Origin: Hexactinellida sp. DTS-2022
Lineage: Eukaryota > Porifera > Hexactinellida
Assembly (NCBI GenBank): GCA_028753945.1
Contig: JAPNXP010000011.1
Location: 992,001 to 1,056,000, forward strand
Direction: 5' to 3'
Length of the DNA stretch: 64,000 bases
This document shows, piece after piece, positions 1-10,320 of the stretch (its first letter is position 1; each line of letters starts with the position of its first letter). Both the position numbers and the translations under genes were made by a program. The notes under the pieces are model-generated. The model was not told the origin of the DNA and did no database searches. It was given only the letters and a program-made list of their open reading frames with translations.

Positions 1-566
1 ATTCGCTATTCCTGGAAGTGCAAAAGGAAACTTTGAAAGGACCCATATAGGACGGATACTATAGTGAAGTATTGGGTCAGCTAAGAGTCCACTCAGTCCA
101 CAACCGAGTACAAACCCTATGCTTGATGTAGCACTGATTAATCCCATTGCAAATGAATGTATTGCATCGTTACTTAATTCAGATATGACTGCTTTAGCTG
201 TTGATGTGATTCCGTTTAATAAACCGACTGAGAATCGAAATATTATAGCCATTTCGATTGTGACTGAAAAGCCAAATCCGAGGGTAGAAAAAGCTAATAG
301 AATAGCTGATGTTATTAATACAAGTTTTCGTCCGAACCTATCTGCGATGTAACCCCACAAGTAGGAACTTAATGCTCGTCCTAAGAATTGTGAGAACGCT
401 ATTAGTCCTGAATAGTAGCCGATATCTTTCTCATCTAGTCCTGGTATCAGGTGTTGTACCATCCAAGGGAGGTATGTGAATATTTGCATTGTAGTATACA
501 TACTTGAGAACAGCAGTAGCATAACTGGTGTACTCTTTGATAAAAAAATAATGTAATCTCTCCTCA
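1..566 (-). CDS. MFS transporter, N-terminal part (runs off left edge)
   Basis: Reading the minus strand from an ATG at 566, the frame stays open to base 1 (188 codons). An in-frame TAA lies one codon upstream of the ATG, which fixes the start. The product begins MRRDYIIFLSKSTP and continues with hydrophobic helices. Around residues 55-90 it carries GYYSGLIAFSQFLGR and then GYIADRFGRK, the loop 2-3 signature of the major facilitator superfamily (G-x3-D-R-x-G-R-[RK]). The arrangement resembles the ZIF-like/tetracycline-type 12-helix antiporters; that family is known to move small metabolites or metal chelates across membranes, and the substrate here cannot be inferred. About 40% of a usual MFS protein is present and the rest lies left of the window. 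There are no frameshifts or stops, and it looks like a functional host gene. Confidence 0.85.
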
Positions 567-1288
567 TTGATTATGGGTAGATTTCGCATAAGGTATAATA
601 TAATTTATCTTTTTGATCTTTTTACATTTAGCTTTTTTATAGTAAAAAATAGCCAACATCATTATTTTCAATAATGGTCATAATCTTGAGTGTATTTGGC
701 ATTTTAAAGTAATGATTAGTACATGTTAACCTATAATCGAATTTTTCAATGATGGGTATAGTCTATAGTGTCATAGATCCAAGTCAGTCAATGATTCAAA
801 ACTGGTTTCTGTATACTTACACTTTTTTGGTTCCCTACAAAGCTTGAAGTGCTCTGTGACAGCTGTTGGTTCGAATTTAGGAAAGGCGAATTATTTACGT
901 AGGTTCCGTCGTGTTCCTACCAGTAGCGTGCCTAAGCGGTGTCAAGGGTTTCATGCCGCCCCCCAAATATTCCGGGTGTAAATTTCATTGCATTTTTATT
1001 TCTATACCATATCAAGAAGAATGCTCAATTTTTTTAATGAAAGCTCAAGTAATAATTTCAGGTATCGTCTCGACTTTTACCCTTTATCATCCCATATACA
1101 TTGTCAAGTTTTCATTTCTGCTGCGATTTCTCACTGAAAAAGGCAATAAAGACTAATGATTTAAAGACATTTATTAGGCATTTTGGCATTGGAAGGAGAT
1201 TTCTGAATGTAAAAACCTTATCATTGTGACTCAAGAATTTAAGTTGTTGTACAAACTATCGATAATAGGGATTGAATAATTTCGAAGA
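567..1288. other. Intergenic, no gene recognised
   Basis: Sequence upstream of the MFS gene. AT-rich. Short open frames here show no recognisable motif. No repeat ends recognised. Confidence 0.5.
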
Positions 1289-1296
1289 CACACAAA

Positions 1297-2165
1297 CAGA
1301 GCATTAAGCGCTCCTCATCTTTTGAGCGCGCTCTCGCTCCGCGCTCCTGTTTTCCTTCCTCCGATAAAAAGGAGCGCTCTCCCGCTCCTGAAAAATTGGA
1401 GCTCGCTCACTTTGCGCTCCTTAATTTCTTGTGCACCAAATGTGCTAAAGATGTTTAAAGATGTTTATCTAGTTAGTAATTCTGATTCGCGCTTAACAAC
1501 TGCTGAAACCTCATGCAAACTTAGTTAGGTTCATATTATTATCTATAAATATTTACGTTCCAAATTACACGTGTCCTAGTTTATATAATGTTATTGTACG
1601 TCTGCCTGCTCTAATTATCCAATCTATCGATGGTGATTACTCTATTATTAGGTAATTTTGTATTGTATTAGTGATACAAGGCTGGATTCGGTTAACCGGC
1701 TAACCGGTTAACCGTTGCTGACATCGGTTAACGGTTAGAGATTTTATTAACCAGTTAGCCGGTCTGTTGAATATCAGCAGAGTTATTGGGAACTTACTGT
1801 ATAAAGTATTAAATATTTTGAATTTTATCAGAATATGTCAGTCCTAAATCCATTTCTCATCACCACTTAATAAATTTTCTTAGACAACATTAATTTAAAT
1901 TCACCTAAAGCACGAAATGTATCAGTTAATATACTTATGCGGTGATATTTTATACAGCTGAGTCACATTCTGTAGCATAATCACATTTTTATAAGGATTT
2001 ATTGTATTGAGTAGGATGGGCGGTTAACCGGTTAACCGTGGCGAGAAATGGAATTGTAACCGTAGCCTCAGATCGGTTAACCAACCCCACCCTTGTAGTG
2101 ATATTTGAAAAGGAGCGGACTCCAAAAATGCTCTCCTGATAAATGGAGCGCTCTCCTTTAAACTG
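1297..2165. mobile_element. Non-autonomous hAT element, GAGCGCTCC word family
   Basis: Starts CAGAGCATTAAGCGCTCC and ends in a matching inverted end (GGAGCGCTCTCC...TTTAAACTG). Both ends are arrays of GAGCGC/GCGCTCC words (1297-1430 and 2108-2160). The flanking 8-mers CACACAAA (1289-1296) and CCCACAAA (2166-2173) differ at one base, fitting an aged hAT target duplication. No coding sequence of its own. A second word element (1677-2095) has inserted inside it. Confidence 0.7.
1677..2095. mobile_element. Non-autonomous hAT element, GGTTAACCGG word family
   Basis: Ends are CAAGGCTGGATTCGGTTAAC and the inverse of CAAGGGTGGGGTTGGTTAAC. Each end carries several GGTTAACC/CCGGTTAACCG words around a non-repetitive AT-rich centre. 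It is flanked by a perfect 8-bp duplication TAGTGATA (1669-1676 and 2096-2103), diagnostic of hAT-type insertion. It is nested inside the GAGCGCTCC element. Confidence 0.85.
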
Positions 2166-2581
2166 CCCACAAATATATGAGCCATTGACTTAGCTCTCGT
2201 GAATATACTCATTCTAATTCGTCATAATGTATGTCTTTTCAAAGGTTTCTACCAATTAATTAATTACCAAACACACGTCAACCAAATCTAAGTATGGACT
2301 TTCTAGGAGTGTACAAGAATATCTTAAGTACAAGTGTTGTTTCTCCTCCTGATACTGAATGAAATTATTGAAGTAAGATTTACAAATGTAGATTGCTACA
2401 AAATAGTAGCTTTTCCAATGATTAAATTAAATTTGAACAATGCGTATAGTGGATCATTGTATATTTCACGTGAATGCAGCATTATACGTACTCCTTTGCA
2501 TTTAACAGACATTGCACTAGCTTCACCCATTTCAAGTCAACCAATGTTTAAATCAAGATCACAAGAGACATAAAATGATTA

Positions 2582-3215
2582 CCTGTATATTGCATTTGCA
2601 ATCTCTTCCCCGGTCAGGTCAATTACAGTTACAAAGCCCAGAGACATTTCGTTTAAAATGATGAAAATATCTTATGGGGTATTTGAAATGTAGTGAACTG
2701 ATATTGACAACTGCTCATGGGCTGAAACATCAGCCGACTCGTCCGCTAATGCAGAGAATGGTACACCTTCATGTACCTCAGAAACAATATTTGGATAATC
2801 ATTGATCCGAAAATATTGATTATCTCGTTTTTGAACTTGTAGCTTGTATATTTAGCATTTGCCTCACTAGAAATTGTTCCTGTAAAACTGAACCCCGCGC
2901 TATTAAACGTAAACGAAGTGCACCATGAAATTGGCCTTCGTTTTCTTCTGCCTCTTCAATGCTTCTTAAATACACCACTGAGATAGAGTGGAATAGCGGG
3001 GTAGGCATCCGAACAAAAGAGCTAACGAACCGTGAAGCTGGCCGAACATTGTGTTTTTCTCAATGGAGGTTGCTGCCAGCATATTCGAAATAAGTTGAAA
3101 GATTAGTGGTCAATGTGTCAGCCATTCTGACGAGGCCGAAACAACCTCCCTGTGTCGAACGAGGAAAGTAACTCCTGGGAAAAAGTCGTTTAAAACTTTT
3201 GTCTTTAAAAAAATC
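2582..3215 (-). pseudogene. DUF4371-type hAT transposase-like remnant
   Basis: On the minus strand, in more than one frame, lie fragments typical of the DUF4371 region of ZMYM1/hAT-like transposon proteins: EENEGQFHGALRLRLIARG, then ANAKYTSYKFKNEIINIFG, then LADESADVSAHEQLSIS, then MSLGFVTVIDLTGEEIANA. The order agrees with the family and the frame changes between pieces show decay. The insertion of the hAT element at 3228 lies at its upstream edge. This family derives from hAT transposases; no intact product is possible here. Confidence 0.75.
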
Positions 3216-3227
3216 ATCAACTAAAAC

Positions 3228-4179
3228 CAGGGACGTCGCCACGGGGGGGCATAGGGGGGCAATGCCCCCCCTGGTAAAATATATTGAACCATTTTATTCC
3301 TCTGATTCATTGATGCTATTGAATTCAATTTAATGAGTTCACACTTTCCAATCCATTTGAGTCATATCCCTGTACGAGGCTCCAATTTTCCCCTGTTACA
3401 TTGGTCAAGATCCCTAGACAGTGGACACCTCAATTTTTTTCTCGCTCGCTCGTCTAAAATGTAAATCTACTACACTTATATTGAAACGAATTACACTAAC
3501 CAAAGGATTTTATTATGTGTGTCAAGATATACATACGAACATGTTATTTATTCTTATTAAGTTTGACATAATCAAAATAATCACGTAGGAACGCAGATAA
3601 TATTGAAATATATAGTTTGTACAGAGAATCCCTGTACGCTTGAATAGGGTATTAATTTACACAAAACAAAATGCTACATTTAGGGTTAGGCATTTTTTAT
3701 GTATTATTCGACAAACAATCAATAATTTATCCAAACTAGTAATCCATATACAAATTTATTACATCCCTGTACGCCTGGACAGATTATCCAAAATGGTTGA
3801 AATCCCTATACGGTTGACAGGAATGGACTGTTAGTAATCTAGATGCGCCTTGTGGATATTCCCAGTTATTTTGGCAACTTTTCTTCTAATTTCTAATCAA
3901 CTTTTTTACAAACCCAATACTACTTTTACTTTTAGACCTGTTACCTGTCAAAAGTGACTTTTACTGTCATTATAGCAAGTAGTTAAGCTGTAGTATTGGC
4001 TGGAGTTGCAAAATTCTTGTTAATGTATTGATTTTTGTAGGCTACTTTAGATACTTTGCAGGACATTAAACTAGAAAGCTTCATATTTATCGCCTAGTTT
4101 TTGGTAACGTCAACTGCTAGATCTAACACCAATATATGTTCGCCCCCCCCCTAGGTGAAAAATCCTGGCAACGTCCCTG
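3228..4179. mobile_element. Non-autonomous hAT element, CAGGGACGT family, G/C-tract ends
   Basis: Ends CAGGGACGTCGCCACGGGGG and ...CCTGGCAACGTCCCTG. A perfect 8-bp duplication ACTAAAAC lies on both sides (3220-3227, 4180-4187). Runs of G/C sit just inside both ends. The interior contains phrases such as CTCGCTCGCTCGTC that recur in the 7567-8059 copy in the opposite orientation, so the two are members of one family. Confidence 0.85.
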
Positions 4180-4401
4180 ACTAAAACTAAATAATTCTCG
4201 TTGTGTTGTTTATTCTGTGACACAAAAAGTTACAAAATTAAAAATGATCAAATTGTTAAAGTTAATGCTAATGGCTATTTACTAAATGTATTTTCAATTT
4301 ATTATTAATGAAATATTGAAAGAAATAATCATTATACAGTATATGAATAAAGAATCCAGAAGTGTGACTTCAAAACTATCTGTGAAGAATATATAATATA
4401 T

Positions 4402-4580
4402 TAAGAAATAACTTATATAGAGCTCAGCTCTAGTAGAGTTCAGTTTTTCACTATGTGTATTCAGGCACTGAGAAAGGTCAGTTTTTCCAGAGTTTGAAAT
4501 TGACCTTTAGAAAGTAAGCCTGGGCTTTTAGTATGGGAAAAAATCTGAACTCTACAAAGCTCAGCTCTGTATAAGGATTC
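4402..4580. repeat. MITE with ends TATAGAGCTGAGCT...
   Basis: A short inverted-repeat element with ends reading TATAGAGCTCAGCTCTAG and the inverse of TACAGAGCTGAGCTTTGTAG, each followed by AGAGTTCAG. The same element, opposite orientation, lies at 8650-10202, where a large word-array element interrupts it. Confidence 0.75.
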
Positions 4581-4921
4581 CCATATATTAATATGGCATT
4601 AACAACCATCAGTAGACTCAAACTTCCCTCATCCCAGCAATGTCGTCCGGAGGGTGCGAGTAACTGGGAATTTTCCCGGATCTCATAAATTTCTAGTACA
4701 TGTTCAATCACAAAGTGTCTAATCCATATTTTCTAGATTCATTCAAAAATTCAAAACTGATGCTTTTACCGGCTTGGGATAGTTTAAGATATAGATTTGT
4801 TATATGTATAATTTTGTCGTTAAAATGTATAGCGTCGTTAAATTGTATAAATGTATAGCGTATCTGAGAGGTCCTATATTGGAGGTTTGAGTGTATTGAA
4901 ATATCAAGCATTGTTTTAAAT

Positions 4922-4976
4922 CAGTGGTTTCCAACCTGGGGTCCACAGGACGGTTGAAAAAGGTTGGGAATCGCTG
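4922..4976. mobile_element. 55-bp hAT mini-element
   Basis: Reads CAGTGGTTTCCAACC...GGTTGGGAATCGCTG, the end sequence typical of Charlie-like hATs. The flanks TTTTAAAT and TTTTAGAT (4914-4921, 4977-4984) match at 7 of 8 bases. It contains almost nothing beyond its inverted ends. Confidence 0.7.
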
Positions 4977-4984
4977 TTTTAGAT

Positions 4985-5936
4985 TATTCAATAGCATATT
5001 CGGAACAAATATCTTTTTCGTCTCCCCATTGGAAATTCGTGGATATAGTTCGTCCTAAGAGAGCCGACTGTAATTACTAATCTGTTCTCATAAAATGTTG
5101 TTAGCCAATATTCATATGTGTTTTCCAACCATTCTGAAGTTAATGATACTATACATCATACAAGCTAATACTCGTAAGTGAAAATAAGCTTTATTGTAAT
5201 AATAAAATTTACTTCGTTAGACAAATTAATATTATTCATGTTTTCGCAAATAAATATATAATTTCTTACAATTGTCTAACAGTTTCTTTCTTTTATTATT
5301 AACATTCATAATGAAAAAGTTCTCATTAAAAGTCTCGCAGACGACGTTTTTCACAAACCTGTGACCTGACTGAGTGACTGTATTTTGATCTCCTTTAGTA
5401 TCAATAAAGATTAAAATTATGTTTAAACATTTTCATTTCATTTTTCACTAATTGGAGCAAAATACATGCTCTCTATTCTCACATCCTTTAGGGTATTCTC
5501 GAATATTAATTATTCAAACAAATATTTATTTCATAGAATGCCACTGTTCAAATATTTGCAGTAACCTTAGAGCGTATCTGCGCAATTTATTCTTCATAGC
5601 TTATCGGAACTTTTTCTGGAAACATGTGTGTCTATTTCTCAAAATAAGGTCAAATACATCAGTACCCCTTAAAAAGTGGTAGCAATTGTGCAATTTGATC
5701 TATGTGGTAATTTACATTCATATTACAAATTGTAGTCCTTATCCAGACTAAATTACAAGGATGTTGAAACCTGATAAACATAATTGACAACAATATAATC
5801 ATTGCATTACCATATTATACACAGCATTAATGAATCCCCTAATATTAACAAATTATAATTATATAAATAATTATTGCTTAGCTAGACATTATGCTATAAT
5901 TTGCTAGGCAGGATCAAATTACGCCAGATCTACATT
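4985..5936. other. AT-rich intergenic, no gene recognised
   Basis: Very AT-rich with short frames only. Several weak AATAAA-like strings occur but no coding homology was recognised on either strand. Confidence 0.45.
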
Positions 5937-6426
5937 CAGTAGAACTCGGTTAAGTACCACCTGAGAAACAATAAAGAGTATTTACTAACCGAGGTACGTC
6001 TTATCCGTATGCATAATCCACAAGTCGAAATACTGACTTGTTCAATTATGTGCATACGTACCACCCTGGGAAGCAAGAAAAAGTACTTACTAACGAGGTA
6101 CGTCTTATCCGTATGCATAATCCATATACAGTGCAACCTCGATTATCCGGACTTTGATTATCCGGACTCTTCGATTATCCGGACATGGGTCCAAATCCCA
6201 ATCCTATACTATTAAATATAAAATGACCTCGATTATCCGGACTTTAGCTTATACGGACATTTTCGTTCGGTCCCAAAGGGTCCGGATAATCGAGGTTGCA
6301 CTGTACTTACTTGTTCAATGATATTCATACGATGTAGGGTATTCATGTCTTTAGCATACTTAACGATAAGATTGAAGTATTTTAGTTGTCACTCAACTTG
6401 AACCAAATACTAACGGAGTTCTGCTG
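5937..6426. mobile_element. pogo/Tigger-type MITE, CAGTAGAACTCGGTT ends
   Basis: Begins CAGTAGAACTCGGTTAAGTA and ends ACTAACGGAGTTCTGCTG, which are imperfect inverted ends. It contains an internal tandem block (GAGGTACGTCTTATCCGTAT occurs twice). A related end sits at about 48,914 (CAGTAGAACTCGGTTC). Interrupted by the MITE at 6129-6303. Confidence 0.6.
6129..6303. mobile_element. Tigger-like MITE, TTATCCGGAC words
   Basis: Ends CAGTGCAACCTCGATTATCC and its exact inverse, flanked by TA on both sides (6127-6128, 6304-6305), as expected for Tc1/mariner/pogo. The interior repeats the word GATTATCCGGAC several times. Nested in the larger pogo MITE. Confidence 0.85.
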
Positions 6427-6593
6427 ATAGATTTCTAGAGTACGTACTAACCGAATAAAAATGAATGCACTTGTGTATAATACACTTCGTAACTATTATT
6501 ATACCACTGTAACATGATCAAAAACCTATTATCCAATGTATTTAGTATCTAGAAATTGATTTAATGCTTAGTCATCCAAACGAACGAATATTC

Positions 6594-6726
6594 CAGTGCT
6601 TTTCACGAGCCACTTGATTGACTCGATGACTCGCGAGTCACCACGAGTCATCGAGTCAGACTCGGTGACTCGAGTCACTGAATTATGTCACGAGTCAAAT
6701 GACTTGGTGACTCATGAAAAGCCCTG
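6594..6726. mobile_element. Non-autonomous hAT element, GACTCGAGTCA word family
   Basis: 133 bp made almost entirely of GAGTC/GACTC words. Ends CAGTGCTTTTCACGAGCCAC and the inverse of CAGGGCTTTTCATGAGTCAC. Perfect 8-bp duplication GAATATTC (6586-6593, 6727-6734). The surrounding sequence (about 6572-6794) is itself a small array of TTCGTTCG/GAATATTCG words, so one word element sits in another. Confidence 0.85.
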
Positions 6727-6869
6727 GAATATTCGAATATTCGTTCGTTTAGAAAAAGGTTCGTTCGTTACATTTCGAACATTCGTTTCAGCCCTATTTA
6801 TATATATATGGATAACTATTTCGTGTGTGACACAATATTTTTCTTTGAAATTGATGGCGGAAAACTAAG

Positions 6870-7310
6870 GTACTACGTTTCGGTTAATCAAGTCAAGTAG
6901 AGGAGGAAATAAACTCGGGGAGAACGGATATCTATTTGACAAACATAATTTTTTTGGCGAAATTACTTATTGGCAATGTGAAAGAAGAAAAGAGTGCAAA
7001 GCGAGACTTCATACCCAAGGTATGGAAATAATAAAACGATTAATGAGCATCTTCATGGGCCTGACATGCAGAAGATTCTCTGTCTGGAAACTGATGCAGG
7101 AATCAAAATATAAGCTGCACAGACTCAGGACAGTACCCATCATATTGTTGGCGAAAGTGTTTCAAATATTACCGATGGAACCGCTGTAAAGTTACCCAAA
7201 CTAAATAGCTTGAAGAGGACAATTCAACGCGAAAGAAGAAAAGCAAATTTCTTTCCAGTCCAACCCGAAAGTTTAGTCGAACTTGAAATTCCGATGGATT
7301 ACACCAACCG
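6870..7310 (+). pseudogene. FLYWCH-MULE transposase N-terminal fragment
   Basis: Translating across small lesions gives a FLYWCH zinc-finger domain (SSRGGNKLGENGYLFDK, then YWQCERRKECKARLHTQG, then an H-x-H region EHLHGPD). A linker follows that matches the MULE at 30,683-31,300 nearly word for word: HHIVGESVSNITDG, KLPKLNSLKRTIQRERRKA and FFPVQPESLVELEIPMDYT correspond there to HQIIGESLQTISEG, KLPKLDSLNRSIQRQRVRH and PVQPAILEHLNLPKEY. Stops and frameshifts show decay. The catalytic half is absent; the homology stops where the Helitron tail begins. Confidence 0.75.
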
Positions 7311-7372
7311 CGAATCGGTTGGTGTGTGGTTGTGTTCTGCCGCGAAGCGACCTAGCAAGCGATGCGCGCTAG
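7308..7372 (+). mobile_element. Helitron 3' terminus
   Basis: Contains the hairpin ACCAACCGCGAATCGGTTGG, then TTCTGCCGCGAAGCGACCTAG, and ends GCGCGCTAG followed by T. The same tail closes the Helitrons at 17,742 and 27,618. CTAG before a T after a GC-rich hairpin is the Helitron 3' signature. No 5' end was found for this copy. Confidence 0.7.
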
Positions 7373-7566
7373 TTGCTTAATTAAATTAATCCATATTTAT
7401 TTGGGCTTTATACTAATAAGTGTGCCCGGTTGAGGGAGCTGCCCATATCTGAGAGGTCCGGATCTCGGAGGTCTGAGCTGAGTGTATTACTAATCCAAAC
7501 TATATCACTAACCGGAACAGATCTATTGAATTGTAACACATCTGTTTGGATTGGCGAGGGTGTACT

Positions 7567-8059
7567 CAGGGACGTTGCCAGGATTTTTCACCTAGAGGGG
7601 GCACATAAATTGCCAGGGGGGGCAAACATTATATTGGTGTTAAATCTAGCAGTTGACGTTACCAAAAACTATGCGATAAAGATGAAGCTTTCTAGTTTAA
7701 TGTCCTGCAAAGTATGAAAATGTTTTGGTTAGTATAATTCGTTTCAATTCTAAGTGTAGATTTACATTTTAGACGAGCGAGCGAAGCGAGCGAGAAAAAT
7801 TTTTGAGGTGTCTTGTCTAGGGATCTTGACCAATGTACAGGGGAAAATTGGAGCCTCGTACAGGTATATGACTCAAATGGATTGGAAAATGTGAACTCAT
7901 TAAATGGAATTCAATAGCATCAATGAATCAGAGAATTAAATAGCATCAATGAATCAGAGAATTAAATAGTTCAATATATTTTACCAGGGGGGGGTGGCAT
8001 TGCTCCGGGGCGAGGATTTCTACCAGGGGGGGCATTGCCCCCCCGTGGCGACGTCCCTG
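7567..8059. mobile_element. Non-autonomous hAT element, CAGGGACGT family (copy 2)
   Basis: Ends CAGGGACGTTGCCAGGATTT and ...CCCCGTGGCGACGTCCCTG, with a perfect 8-bp duplication GGTGTACT (7559-7566, 8060-8067). The interior is an inverted-orientation relative of the 3228-4179 copy. It interrupts what looks like a Tigger-like end (GGGTGTACTGTA). Confidence 0.85.
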
Positions 8060-8649
8060 GGTGTACTGTACCAAAGGTTACTAAATACTTGCGATGTAAG
8101 TTTGAGTAATTGGATTATTTAATACATAGATAGGATAATTAGCGCTCTTATAGAAGAATTAAATATAAAAGTTCAAAAAACTATACGTATGGGGAATTGA
8201 ATCAATGTTGGACGGGTATAATTGTATACATCATCCACTGATATTTATACGAACTCACTATGGAAGCATTATTTTCCCATTTTTCTTCCCTTACTGCTCC
8301 TCGGCCAGGGGGGGGGGGGGGGGGGTGACACCCTCCCTGACCCCCCCCCCCTTTCGGCGCCTATGCCACCATGTGAAACTTATTCCCATCTTGTAGCATG
8401 GGGGCAATTGGAAGAAGTGGTACAAAGTGACATCGTATGATAATTTTCAAACTAATCAAAATGTAATTGAGTTGAAAGCTTCTACTAGCTACTATGGTTA
8501 ATTCGATGGCATAGAATACGATTCTGAACCCAAAGTGGCGACATTTCATAGTATTTGCAGAACATAAGCGCTAAATATTATACTTATATAGTACTATTTC
8601 CATAGGAGATTTTGGGTTTGTTAGGAGAGTGTATATAACAAGGGAATCC

Positions 8650-10202
8650 TTATATAGAGCTGAGCTTTGTAGAGTTCAGATTTTTTCCCATACTAAAAGC
8701 CCAGGGGTCTGACTGAATGGTGGAAAATGGTGGAAAATGGTGGAAAACATCCGAGAGTGGTGGAAAATGGTGGAAAATGGTGGAAAATGGTGGAAAACTA
8801 CTTGACTGAATGGTGGAAAATGGTGGAAAATGGTGGAATTTCTGAATTTTCGTCGAAATGACTGAATGGTGGAAAGTGGTGGAATTTCTAAAAATCGACT
8901 GAAAGGTGGAAAATGGTGGAAAATGGTGGAAAACGACTGAATGGTGGAAAATGGTGGAAAACGACTGAATGGTGGATAATGGTGGAAAACGACTGAATGG
9001 TGGATAATGGTGGAAAACGACTGAATGGTGGAAAATGGTGGAAAATGACTGAATGGTGGAAAATGGTGGAAAACGACTGAATGGTGGAAAATGGTGGAAA
9101 ACGGTGGAAAACGCCTGAATGGTGGAAAATGGTGGAAAAACGGGGGCTGACTGAATAGTGGAATCTTTGACTGAATAGTGGAATCGAGTGGAATTTGATT
9201 AAATTGTTAAACACTACGTATATGCTATAAGCTACGTGTGTATCATATTACGTTAATTTTCGCCCATGTAAAATTGTTTGCAATGATTGAAGTGACACAA
9301 TAGGATTTATTAGTTAGGCTTTGTTACCATGTTATTTAGACACATCTTATTACATTATTTATCAACAATTCCTTATCAAATCCAGTTGGTATTCATTGGG
9401 CAGTTCAATAGAGATGATTAGTAAGAATACTAATATAGTATCATATTGTCCCACTTCATGCACAACACTAGTTCAATCATTGCAAACAATTTTACATGGG
9501 CGAAAATTAACGTAATATGATACACACGTAGCTTATAGCATATACGTAGTGTTTAACAATTTAATCAAATTCCACTCGATTCCACTATTCAGTCAAAGAT
9601 TCCACTAGATTCCACTATTCAGTCAGCCCCCGTTTTTCCACCATTTTCCACCATTCAGGCGTTTTCCACCATTTTCCACCATTCATTCATTTTCCACCAT
9701 TCAGTCATTTTCCACCATTTTCCACCATTCAGTCGTTTTCCACCATTTTCCACCATTCAGTCGTTTTCCACCATTTTCCACCATTCAGTCATTTTCCACC
9801 ATTATCCACCATTCAGTCGTTTTCCACCATTTTCCACCATTCAGTCGTTTTCCACCATTTTCCACCATTTTCCACCTTTCAGTCGATTTTTAGAAATTCC
9901 ACCACTTTCCACCATTCAGTCATTTCGACGAAAATTCAGAAATTCCACCATTTTCCACCATTTTCCACCATTTTCCACCATTCAGTCAAGTAGTTTTCCA
10001 CCATTTTCCACCATTTTCCACCACTCTCGGATGTTTTCCACCATTTTCCACCATTTTCCACCATTTTCCACCATTCAGTCAGACCCAAGCCCAGGCTTAC
10101 TTTCTAAAGGTCAATTTCAAACTCTAGAAAAAAACTGACCTTTCTCAGTGCCTGAATACACATAGTGAAAAACTGAACTCTACTAGAGCTGAGCTCTATA
10201 TA
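8650..10202. repeat. TATAGAGCTGAG MITE (copy 2), interrupted
   Basis: Left part 8650-8704 and right part 10,087-10,202 together reproduce the 4402-4580 element in inverse orientation. They are separated by the palindromic array element 8705-10,086. Confidence 0.7.
8705..10086. mobile_element. 1.38-kb palindromic element of TGGTGGAAAA arrays
   Basis: The left arm (8705-9190) repeats GACTGAATGGTGGAAAATGG-type units and the right arm (9560-10,086) is their reverse complement, separated by a 370-bp AT-rich centre whose own edges are also inverted copies. The outermost ends are GGGTCTGACTGAATGG and its inverse. A perfect 8-bp duplication AAGCCCAG lies at 8697-8704 and 10,087-10,094, and the undisturbed site survives in the MITE copy at 4402-4580. 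It has no meaningful coding content; frames reading FHHFPPFS-type repeats are artefacts of the array. Confidence 0.85.
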
Positions 10203-10320
10203 AGTAATTTCATATAACAAAGCATAATATAATGATAGTTTTCAAATCAAATATCTGTTCATAACAGAGATCACCATTCCCAGCCCAAATTGATACACTA
10301 GGCTCTGAATAGCGACCAAT

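Noticed and set aside
119-352. Plus-strand open frame of 77 codons
   Set aside because: It is the antisense shadow of the MFS transporter on the minus strand.
8700-9190. CRISPR-like regular repeats
   Set aside because: The genome is eukaryotic; units are 10-20 bp without unique spacers, and the block is one arm of a mobile palindrome.
8888-9214. Minus-strand open frame of 108 codons reading FHHFPPFS repeats
   Set aside because: It is a translation of the TGGTGGAAAA array, with no independent coding signal.
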